Positions 12,901 to 24,900 of a stretch of 64,000 nt of DNA are shown piece after piece. Source of the stretch: Euleptes europaea (lineage: Eukaryota; Chordata; Lepidosauria; Squamata; Sphaerodactylidae); contig NC_079321.1 in the NCBI RefSeq assembly GCF_029931775.1, positions 74,721,524-74,785,523 of the forward strand, given 5' to 3'. The notes beneath the pieces are model-generated. The model saw only the letters and a list, made by a program, of their open reading frames with translations. It was not told the origin of the DNA and did not search any database. The position numbers and the translations under genes were made by a program. Every line of letters starts with the position of its first letter. Positions within the stretch are counted from its first letter, which is position 1.

Positions 12901-15900
12901 GGTTAAACTGTGACTTCTATGTTCTCTTTGCTATGCTGTAATTACATGGTCTCCTTTTTCTTGGATTCAGATATGCTTCCTTCAAAAGAGGAAAAAAGCA
13001 AGACCCCTCCAATGTTCCTGTGCATCAAAGTGGGCAAGCCTATGATGAAGTCATTCGCTTCTCAAAGTGCCACTATGGCCCAGCAATATGGTAAAAGAAG
13101 GAAGCAACCAGAGTACTGGTTTGCTGTTCCGCGAGAGCGGTAAGATGGAGCTCTTCTTTTATACACATCTCTCTTGACTGGTAAAATCTATTCCTCTCAA
13201 CAACCTACTTCTGTTTGTGGGTGAAGAGAGAGAGATACTGCATTTTCCCAGACATGTTGTTATGATCCTTTCTTGTAGCACTGATATGGATTGTAATAAC
13301 CATACTGGTGTCCCCTTGATTGCACATTTGGTTTATTGAGCTTGTTGTTAAGGATGTGATTATGCAAGTATCAGCAGCCCATTAGTTATTGTTTGAGGTA
13401 GTTAGTGACAAGTGCCACAGTTGTTTCCCTCTCTCCTTTTCCATGAACCTTTCTTTTACGTTTTTAAGTTTACGTAAGTGGCCTAATAAATGTTGTAATG
13501 TGACGTCACCCCATGGGTCAGAAATGACCTGGTGCTTGCACAGGGGACTACTTTTTAAGTGGCAGCTACTAGCACCATAGAGCCCTAGTGGAAGTGATAT
13601 TGGACAAAGAAAATTTTAATGTGAACTCTGAAGAAGCCTCTTTTCTCTTAAATTTTTACCTTTGACAATATACTTGTGGGAGCTGAATTAGCTGAGGGAC
13701 TGGCAAGGAACTCCTGCAGACTCTGTTTTGATATTTCCTGGGAAGTCAAAGCAGTGCGGAAAGGGTTTTTCAGATGGTGTAGGACTTGAGAAGAAAACAT
13801 CCTACACTTTCTTCCAAAGCTTAGGAGAGCCTAATACTTAGAAATGACTTCATACAACCACAGAAGTGTTTAAAAAGAGCTGCAGCACCTGTCTATATAA
13901 AATCTTATAATTGCATTGCAAAATTGCCGCACCACTCTTTATATATACTATGCTTTGTGGTAGAGTTCCCAGAATACAAATGAAATCATATAGCTTGTAA
14001 GCTTTCTGATCGACGAGACAGCTGTCTATATTGCTTCCTTTGTACATTCTTGCAGTATGTCACAACCACAACTCTTAGCTGTTTTTGCTGAACATTTTTG
14101 TCCTCTATGTGACTTTGGATAAGTAGCAAGTGCTCCTAAAGCATACGTTGTTTTGTCAGTCCAGACAATGACCATGAGTTAATCAATGGCTTAGACACAG
14201 TTGCATTGTGATTGTGAAATGGAAGGAGTCCTTATCTTTTGCACATAACTTGAGAAGCTATAATCATTATAGGTGTGCTTTATAAGGGGATTTCATTGCC
14301 CTGCTGAATGTTCATTTTGACCCAGTTATGCCTTTGCATCAGTTAACTGGGCAGAAGGTCCTTCATTAAAACGCCTGCATATCTTATAATGGGGAACATG
14401 AACAGGTCTGGAATTAAAAAAGCTGTTGTGTCACTTCGTGCATACTTGATATCACTGAAGAATGTCAGGTTGGTAATATTTTTTTAAGTAGTTGCAGTTG
14501 CTTATAATGCATTGGTGTATTGGAGAGCTGGCACTACTGTTTACAAGGCGAAGGTAATTAGAAAGTAGAGAATGAATATGGGCTAATGGCACAGTTCTTC
14601 TTTCAGGGGTTAGATGCACGGATGGAGCGCATCTAGTCCCAGCAGTCCACATGTGTGATGGGTTCCAGTTTGCTCCAGTCCTCCCTATGCATCCACATAA
14701 TCATTAAGTAACTGCAAGAGCAACTTCCCAGTATCTGTGCAAGATTAGAATGGCATAACACAAGACACAGTGAATGCTTCTGTAGTATAACTTTGTTTGC
14801 TTGTAAACTTTGCTCTGTGTGACCAACATATGAAGCAGCCTTACACTGAGTCTATTTAGCAAAGTATTGTCTGCTCTGACAGGCAGCAGCTCTCCACAAT
14901 CTCAGGCAGAGAAAGGTCTTTCCCAAAATTTCTTGCTTGTAATTTTTTGACTGGGAGGTACCAGGGATTGAATGTGGAATATTCTGCATGCAAAACATGT
15001 GCTCTGTTTCTGATCCACTTCTCTGCTGATATGATTGAAATGTTTGACTCTAGGACTATTAATAATATCTTGGAATTCTTACTGTATGCATAAAGGAATG
15101 TGCTTCAATGAAGAAAGATATTAAACTCATGAAGTAAAAAATGGTTATGGAGAAACAAATTGTTCACAAAATAATACAATGGTAGTGTTTAATGTCTATA
15201 ATCATTGTTATTCCTATGCCATGTCTAACCTCCCCCCACCCAATTGTTTTGGGACCAGTAGCTAAAGAAATGTGACTTTCTCCTGTTAAAAATCTATTGT
15301 AAGTGACCCTGGATCAAACTTACAGCCTTGTTTGTAGCATTGCAAGAGTGGGAAAACACTGGCAATCAAGGTTGCTTGCTCATTTTGATTGGCAATGGCA
15401 TTACGCATTTCAGATAATTATCTTGATAAAAGGCATTAACTTAAGCTCTTGTAATTGTGCAATAGGAGCCCTGTGGAGCAGAGTGGTAAGCTGCAGTACT
15501 GCAGTCCAAGCTCTGGAGAAAATTTCCAACTTTTTCTTTTTTGCTGCTATTGCCAATTTGGCAGTGCTAAGTAGGTAAGCTGCAATACTGCAGTCCAAGC
15601 TCTGCTCACGACCTGAGTTCGATCCCAACGGAAGTCGGTTTCAGGTAGCCGGCTCAAGGTTGACTCAGCCTTCCATCCTTCCAAGGTCGGTCAAATGAGT
15701 ACCCAGCTTGCTGGGGGTAAAGGGAAAATGACTGGGGAAGGCACTGGCAAACCACCCCGTAAACAAAGTCTGCCTAGGAAACGTTGGGATGTGACGTCAC
15801 CCCATGGGTCAGGAGTGGCCCGGTGCTTGCATAGGGGACCTTTACCTTTAATTGTGCAAGGCAGGTCCTTTGATTGTAGACTGGAGTAACTATGCATAGG

Positions 15901-18900
15901 ATTGCACTGCTAATGCCTGCTAGTGTGAACACAGAATAATGGCACTAAGAATCAGAACAGGTCTGTAATCTGATTTCTTGAAGCCTCTCCCACCCCCGCC
16001 CCATTTTAAAACCAGCTATGTAGGGCTTACAATTTGCCTAGGAAGCAGCGCTAGTTTGGTTAGGAGAATGATCCTTGGGTCAGAAAGTGAGAGAATAACA
16101 GATTAGGTCTGCTCCAAATTGTTGTCTAACAGCATTAACACTGTATGTGTCTTGAAATTGTTTCACAGCTGAGTTCAAAAATGATGGTGTGAAATAGGTT
16201 AGAGGGACTTGCTTCTAAGATCCATGAGTTTAAAACTGATTTTTGATTGACCTTACTTTCTTTCTTCTACCTTAGTTTCTTAAGTGTTATGTTGAAACCA
16301 TAAAGAAAAGTTAACTTCTTGTTTTGTTTAACCCTATGGACTGCATGTCTTAGGGAAAGAAACACACACACAAAAGTTAATATCTCCATCTATATAGGTA
16401 TGAGATATGAATAAATGGTGGCAGCATTGTGACTGGAATAGTGTTTGAGCCCCAAGCCCAATAACTCTGTGTGAGTGAAGGCCTGTTGTTAAAGGAGGCT
16501 GGGCTACTCTCTCTGTGGATGTCTCTGTGAATAAGAGAGGATCTGAGAGGGAAAATGGTCAAGGCTCTCTCTATATTTTAAAGGAGCTGAAAAGGCTGGC
16601 TTGTGACGTCCTGACCTATGGGTACCCTGAACCTGAGAGAGAGGTTTCAGAGGGTGGTAGGCACTCTGTGTGAGTGGAAAAGGGGTGTCACAGTAACCAA
16701 CCCATAAAACCTCTCAAAGGCTAACAGCATTCACAAGTAGAGAAATATTTAGAGCATAGTATTTACTAAGCTATTTTTTTCTGTGCGGGGTTAGGTTTCT
16801 TTAAAGCAAGTAGGTTGGTTGATATTTCCTTTTTGGAATATGGATGTCTATGTTATATTTACCCAAACTGCCACATTGGGGTCATTAGCCAACCTGAGAC
16901 CCAACCTTGTTGGGAAAGGGCAGGGTATAAATTAAATAAAATAAAAAAACCCAATAAAATAAGAAGCTGCCTGTGTTTCAATAAAGCAACAAATCTCCAC
17001 CAGTGCTGCGTAAATAGGATGGGAATAATCAAACAGGCAGCACTAAAGCTCGAAACTAAATAATCAAACTCTCACTAAATGAAACTTATGCAAAATGCTA
17101 CTATAATTGCACCGTGCAAAGTGTCGAAAATCTATACCACAATATATATCAAAATGACATGGAATTGTACACACATATATAAAACATTACTCACTAACTG
17201 TCTAACTAACATAGTCCAAATACAAACATTCATGCACGCACTGACAATGCCCAAAATTGACAACAATGAACAGGAAATAGACAACAAAAAGTCCATGGGA
17301 AACTGCTAGAAAACTAACAAAGTTCTCAGTCTCGTAGGGAAGACCTTATTCCACTCTTCTAAGTAATAATCTGTGTTCTCCAAGAGTCCGCTAAAGGGAT
17401 TTAACTTTCCGAGGCGAATGAAGAAATTAATGTTTGGAAACGCATCTTCCGGAATTGGTCGGCGTTTTCACCGTATCTACGGCTTCTTCACCCTCTATAC
17501 TTTCGCCAAGTCTAAATTTATTTTCTAAGCAGGCGTAAAAATTGCCCTTCATGTCGCAAACCAGGATGAAAAGAGTGGTGTTGGGAGGGGCAATAACGTG
17601 TGTGTCAAATTTGCACATGCATCTTTACCAATCAGTGACTGATATTGACATCTCTTGCATGTCCTGATATTTCAAAGGGTTAGTGGATATTAGGAGCCCT
17701 GTGGTGCAGAGTGGTAAGCTGCAATACTGCAGTCCAAGCTCTGGGGAGGACAGGGACCTCAGTGAGTACAATGCCATAGAGTCCACCCTCTAAAGTATCC
17801 ATTTTCTCTTGGGGAACTGATCTCTGTAGTCTGGAGATGAGCTGTAATACCGGGGGATCCCCGGGTCCCACCTGGAGGCTGGCTTCCCTATGTGGGAGTG
17901 AGGCCCTTTTGGGTTTTAGCCCTTGGTTAAATAGGTACACACATCCTACAATGCCACCTTTCTTCCATAACAATCTGCTAGAAATCAGCAGTGCAGCTTT
18001 AGGGTGACTTTGTACATGGGGCAAGTGTTGTTTTTCCTCATGCAAACAGGGTTCTTCTACAGGGTTCTGTTTCACTGGCAGTGTTATGTAGAAATGCCTT
18101 TTTGTGTGGTAATGAAGCTAAATAGAAACTACCCCTGCACTAGCAGCTTCTACATTCACTGTGAATGTGTAAATCCTTCTTTAGACAATGGTAACCTTTA
18201 AGTAACATAGTGGAATGTGTGTATTTTTAAAACTCAGCACTGTTCTTTTTCTTTTGTTCTACAGGGTAGATCATCTGTATACATTTTTTGTTCAGTGGTC
18301 GCCAGAGGTATATGGCAAAGATGCTAAGGAACAGGGTTTTGTGGTGGTGGAAAAGGAGGAGCTTGATATGATAGACAACTTCTTCAGTGAGCCCTCAACA
18401 AAAAGCTGGGAGGTGAGTGCTTCTGCACTGAGATAATTGTAAGGGTTGAGCCCAAGCATGCTACCATGCCTCTAAGAATCTCTCTGATGATTATGATCTC
18501 CTGTCAACTGAGATTGTTTGGATTCTAGTCCCTTTGGTTACAGAAAGAACTTTGTAACATAAGGATAATATATTGAGAAGGCATTGAAACCAAAACACAG
18601 TTGGAAAACACATTTTATTTCAACCCTCTAATTGCTTTTCAACACACTATCCTCATGGTTTTGAAAGCTTGTTTTCTCTTTTATAAACACAACACCAATC
18701 TCCCTAAATTAGTTCTATACCAAATATTTTGTGGTTAATAATATAATTTGAATAAATTTACTTTTTATATACGGCAAAAAGAGGATTTATATTCCACACA
18801 AAAAGGTTCAATATCAGTGGAACATGGTTGAATTTAGCATGGTTAATTATCATTCCTAGAACCAGAGATCCATTGTCAATTTGGGGGCTTAGAAAACTAA

Positions 18901-21900
18901 TTGAAGTTAAATATTCATTAAATATTTTATCAGCTACATTTCTATCCTACTCTTTGTGCAAGAAGCTCCGGGAAAAGTGTACATTTGAAGTTACCTATGT
19001 CTGTCCTCACAACAATCCTGTGAGGTATGATAGGCTAAAAGACAATTACAAGCCCCAAGGGGTGGGTCATCCAGTTTGGTTCTTGGTTGAGCAGGGATTA
19101 TTTTTTTTAAAAAAAAATTCATTAATTTTTCAATACATGACAGAAAAATACAAACAAAAAATATAATACATGGCCATACTCCAAACTACAGAAGGAAACA
19201 AAGAAACACCATCACTCTTACAATGCATAAGGAAACTCTTTCTTATATTATTTCAAAACATTATAAATAATGCCCAACTCTCAATAAGTTTATTTGAACA
19301 TTGAAAGTTATTTCTCTGGGTCCTTTGATATGTTAATATGGTTAATAAGGTAGTATTCCACAAGCAGTGGAATTCACCTTCGAAGAAAATTTCCAACTTT
19401 TTCTTTTTTGCTGCTATTGCCAATTTGGCAGTGCTAAGTAGGTAAGCGGCAGTACTGCAGTCCAAGCTCTGCTCACGACCTGAGTTCGATCCCAACGGAA
19501 GTCGGTTTCAGGTAGCCAGCTCAAGGTTGACTCAGCCTTCCATCCTTCCAAGGTCGGTCAAATGAGAACCCAGCTTTCTGGGGGTAAAGGGAAGATGGCT
19601 GGGGAAGGCAAACCACCCCGTAAACAAAGTCTGCCTAGTAAACGTCGGGATGTGATGTCACCCCATGGGTCAGGAATGACCTGGTGCTTGCACAGGGGAC
19701 CTTTACCTTTTTAAGTAGGTTTAAAACCTGTTCTGCAACTGAAAGGGTGGAATGTCTGTTTATTTGATCCTACAGAATAACGTTTTGGTCAGGAGGTCTA
19801 TTACAACCCAACATTTTGTAACTGAATTACCAATTTCAAAAAGGGTTGAATTTTTGAACATGTTGAAAAATATGTTTAAAAAATCTGCCATAAATGAGCC
19901 ACATCACCAACAATGATCCTGAGCCTGTGTAAACTGAGATACCCTTGAAACAAATTTTAAAGAAAGTTTATTTTAAACGGAGCTGCCAGTGCCTCTTCTT
20001 ACATGAACCCATGAATTTGGTAAAGCTTGGGTCAGGGGCCCCAATTTTATTGCCCCTCATTTTCCCTCCATTTGTGACCTATAGAATGCTACATGCCATC
20101 TAGCACCAGTTTAATGTCTTGTCACAATTTCATATATAAGGGTTTGGACACTTTATATACTGATCACTTTATATACTGATACATGCTTTATGAACCATCA
20201 GCCTCTGTTAGTTAGTTACTTCACTTTATACAGGATATCATGAATCCTGACTTAAAGCTACCCCTCGGGCCGTGCCCTCCAAAGTGCATTACTGCTCCCA
20301 ACTCTGTGCACTGTTCCCCAAGGCAGAGAGCATTTTTGGGAAGCAGTGGCTCAGGATGGGTGGAGAGGGGTAAGATGAGGCCAGGTCTGTGACTGTCCAC
20401 TTTAGGTGCTGAGTATCTCACACCTCCCTCATATCTATATATTTCTCAAGTGTGGGTAGATCTGTGGATATCAAAATCTGCAGATCAGGCCCACATGGGG
20501 AGAGAAGATTTTTCTCCAAACTTGGGGAGACCCCCAGGTTTGCAAAAAAAAATCTGAAATCGATAAAAAAATTACATGGGGGAGTCAAATCCCATCTAAA
20601 AACAAATGTGTTATCTGCACATGGGCTGCTTCGCTGATTGCAGGGGGCGGGAAGCTGTGGCATGCTTGGCTGCGTCACTGACGGGGTGGGTGGACAGGAG
20701 TCACAGTGGTCCTGGCGAAGGGGACGGGAGCTGTGGCAGATCTGGCTGCTTTGCTTACAATATATATGTGTGGGGGTGGGTGGGCTGAGAGCCGCAGTGG
20801 GCCTGGCTGCTTCGCTGACAGTGGGGAGTGTGGACGGGAGCCACAGTGGACTTGGCTGCTTCGCTGATGGTGGCGTGGTGGTGGCTAGAAGCTGTGACAA
20901 GCTCAGATGTTTCATTGATGGGGAGTGTACGTGGGAGCTGTGGCAGACTTCGCTGATGGTGGGGGCGGGTCAAAATGTTAAAAAACGTTGGCCGGTGTGG
21001 CTTCCTCCACTGCAGACATTGATGCCATGGTTTCCCCCATTGCAGCTAGGGCCAGCAGGGGGGGGGGGCTGGTGGGGAGACAGATGCACAGGGAGTGGAC
21101 CCAGCCGAGACCTTTGAACTTCCCAAAAGAAAAAATAGTGAAGGATGCTTTCCCTGTGTGTGTGGGGGGGGGGGGGCATCTGGAAGGGCAGGGTTGTCAG
21201 CTGGCAGGATCCAAGTGATGGGAGGTCGGAGAAAGAAAGGGGCAGTAATAGGAGAGAGAGAGAAATGGGGGTTGGGGAGGGAGAGTGACAGAAAGAGAGA
21301 GAATCAGAGAGAGACATGTAAAGTAGGGAAGGAGTGGGGAAGGGAGAAGAGAGAGACAGAGAAGGAGCGGTGAGAGAGGGAAATAAGCAAAGGTGGGGGA
21401 ATGGTAGCAATTGCCCGTTAATGGACATTTGATCAGTGTAGCTTGGGGAGGAAATGTACTTGCAGATAAGGGGTGTGAGAGGCAGAATCCCAGGGACCTG
21501 CTGAAGTATGTTTACACTAACATTTTTTCTTAGAAATCTTGGGAGTCAGTTTCTTTAAAGAAGCTGTACCAAAGTGGTAACCAAATGGGCTTTTATCTCT
21601 CCATGTGTAAACATAATGTGCACACTTAGCTGCTACAGGCCTTTGACTCTTAACACATTTCCAAGAACATTCTTTTGTACTGAGACTGTTGCCAAGCCAT
21701 CCAGTGCAGTTTAGTGTAGAAAACGAAAGTGAACACTACAAGGAAGTCTAGACTCTTTCACAGCTCATGCTAGAGAGAAACGGCTTCATTTGTGGCGAGG
21801 AAGCTGATGGCACAGTTAGTGGCAGGAAACAAAACTGCTAAGAATGAAAGTTCAGCAAATACCCTTGAATTTTCAAATAATATACAGTGCAAGACCTGAC

Positions 21901-24900
21901 CAAGAACCCACTGTGCAGGTAGGTTGCTTTTTATCACTATTTGCAAGCTGTAGAGATCTCTGACTTTTGTTCAGTTATCAGCATGGCACATTTATTTAAA
22001 GCACGTGGACGATATGCAGAGTTAGAATCTGGATAAATAGTAGTGTTCTTTATACTGGAGAGTTGCAGTTAACAAATCTGTCCAGGACCAGTAATCACAG
22101 TGAAATTTAGTCGTACTTTGAAAAATTTACTGCATATTATTTTTTTAACATTGCAGAACAGTGTTATAGTCAGTGAAGTGTGCTGTGCACTTATTCTGGT
22201 CTATTGTTTGTTTTGTAACCATGGCTCCTTCTAGGACATTTGGAGTTTTGACATATGGGTTTAGAGAGTAGTAAAACTATTTTTTCTGCCTCTCTTGGGT
22301 CCTTCTTTTTTTAAGCTTCAGTACAAAGGATAAGCCGTTTTTTACATACCTCCCATACCCTCCCTTCCTGCCTTACTCTCAAAACGAACAAACAATGGTA
22401 TTTAGGGATAACTTACTCTTTTACATAATAGATTTTTTAATGCACAAAGTGCTTTGCAGACTCACTTCAATTAGGGCAGCAAGCTTCAAAATGTACGTGC
22501 TCCAGAACAAGGTACAATTACATATCTTTTGTGCTCAGGGCTGGGTAATTTTTTTCACCTCCATTAAGAAGGTAATCTGTCATAACTACCATTGATCTAA
22601 ATTATGAAAGTACCATCAGACTATCAGGTTTTGTTTACAATGCCTGTGTGTCTGTTTTGTTTAGATTATCACTGTAGAAGAAGCAAAACGCCGAAAGAGC
22701 ATCTGCAGCTATTGTGAAGAAGATGGTGATGAGGACGACGATGATTATGACGATGCTTTGCCTGTGTTAAAAAACCAGAGTGCACTCCTAGAAAATATGC
22801 ATGTAGAGCAGGTAGACTTGATTTCATCCAAAACTTGCTAGTTGATTCCATTCTTTTTTTTTAAATTAAAATATTTATATCTTGCCTTTCCCTCTATACA
22901 CAGAGGCTGAAGGGGTCTTCTTTCTCACAGTTCTAACAATAATTTTCATTTCTGTGTAGACCATAATAAGAATCTTCAAGTATCCAGGTCTCAGAATCAT
23001 GGATAGGCCAATGATTTCAGGCATCCAGAAATTTAGCTTTCACAAACAGATGCAGGCCAGGATCCAGACAATTCCTTTTTATGAGGAGAACACACTAACG
23101 GGGTCTAAACTTGCTGAAACTGAGAGGGGAAAATACCTTGGGTTGGAGTGGATATTTCAATGAAAATGTCAAACCCAGTATGCCACAGCAGTGAAAAGAG
23201 GGTACTCTACGCTTGGGATTATTGTGACTGAAAATAAAACAGCCAGTATTATCATTCAAATGAAGCTGCCTTATACTGAATCAGACCATTGGTCCATCAA
23301 AATCAGCGGCTCTCTGGGGTCTCTGTAGAAGAGACCTCTGGTAGAGGTCTTTCACATCGCCTACTACTTCATCCTTTAAACTGGAGATAACAGGGATTGA
23401 ACCTGGGACCCTCTGCAGGGCAAGCAGAAGCTTTACCACTGAGCCATGGCTCCTGCCCTGTATAGATCTATGGTGCAGCCTTATTCAGAATACTGTGTGT
23501 CGTTCTGGTCACTATATCTCAAAACAGACAATGCAGAGCTGGAAAACCTACCCCTCTGGACTGTAAGTTCACTGGACAGAAACTGTTCAAGTGCTTTTTT
23601 GTGCACTGAATAGTATTGTGGCATTGAGCAGTATTGGATGGATTTGAGAACTAAGGAGATCAAATTCTGACCGTAGCACTCTACGCGTGCCTCTTGAGTT
23701 TATGACAAACTGCCTCCCTTTCTTGTACAGAAACAGGGCTGTAACTAGGGGGGAGGTGAGGAGGGCAGCCGCTGCCCACGTGGCATGCAGAGAGGGGGCT
23801 GCAGAACTGCCTCTCCTACCTGGCACAGAGGCACCTACAGGAGACACAGTTCCCCACAGGGGCAGCGGCTGCCCTCCTTGCCCACCCCCAGTTATGGCCC
23901 TGTACAGAAATACAACTCAGATTATGGGTGCAACCATGTATTTCTCTTACCGGACAGTTTTTTTTCCAGTTACATATTTGATACAAGCAACATGGTTGTG
24001 TTTTAAATTGTAGATTTTTCTTTTTACCTTCCAGCTTACCCGGTGCCTGCCAGCAAGGGTTCAGGGATATCCTTGGAGGCTTGTGTACAGCACACAGGAA
24101 CATGGAACTAGTTTGAAAACTCTTTATCGTAAATCAGCGTCCCTTGATAGTCCAGTCCTTCTTGTCGTCAAAGATATGGACAACCAGGTTAGGCACTAAA
24201 TTGAATTGATTCTTTCATTACTGACAAATCCCCTTGTGAGTGCAAATAGATGTGTGCCAGTATGTCCATGGGGAGTGTAAATCAAAATACGGCCCACTTT
24301 AAAGAGGATGGCTGGATTAATAATCATGCTTAAGATATAGAACATTTTTGTTAAACTTGGGGGCAACGGTAGTAATCTCAGAATTTTCAGTGCAGAATTT
24401 GTCCTTTTGCTGCTTTCCCTTTAAAATTCTCTGTAGCACAATAAACCCCCCCAATGCAAGATAGTTGAGCAGTGTTCCCAGCTGGAAAGAAAACTCAGCG
24501 TACTGGTAATTTTGCTAGTGTGACCCAGGCTTTTCAACCTGCCCCAGTTTTGAAGCCCTACTTGGGATAAAGTTTCTCTACTCATCCACATGGACCAAGG
24601 ATGGGTTAGAAGATTTATTGAAACACATCATCCCACAGGTAAATACATTTAATTGAAGAGTATCAACACAGATCACTAAAAAGATTCCCCAGCTGTACAG
24701 TTGAGATCAGTCACCTGAATGTTTTGGTTAGTCCTTCGGGTGTCTGTATGTTAGGCAACTGAAGATATATACCAGCAGGACCTTGGACATTCAAACAAAA
24801 TGCAGGATGTGCCATTCTTGTCAAGGATGAGAGTCAGTGTGGTGTAGTGGTTAAGTGGTGGACTCTAATCTGGTGAACCGGGTTTGTTTCCCCGCTCCTC

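Noticed and set aside
20418-21428. Frames over the minisatellite and GA tract
   Set aside because: Low-complexity Pro/Ser/His or Arg/Glu content from repeats; no splice or domain support.
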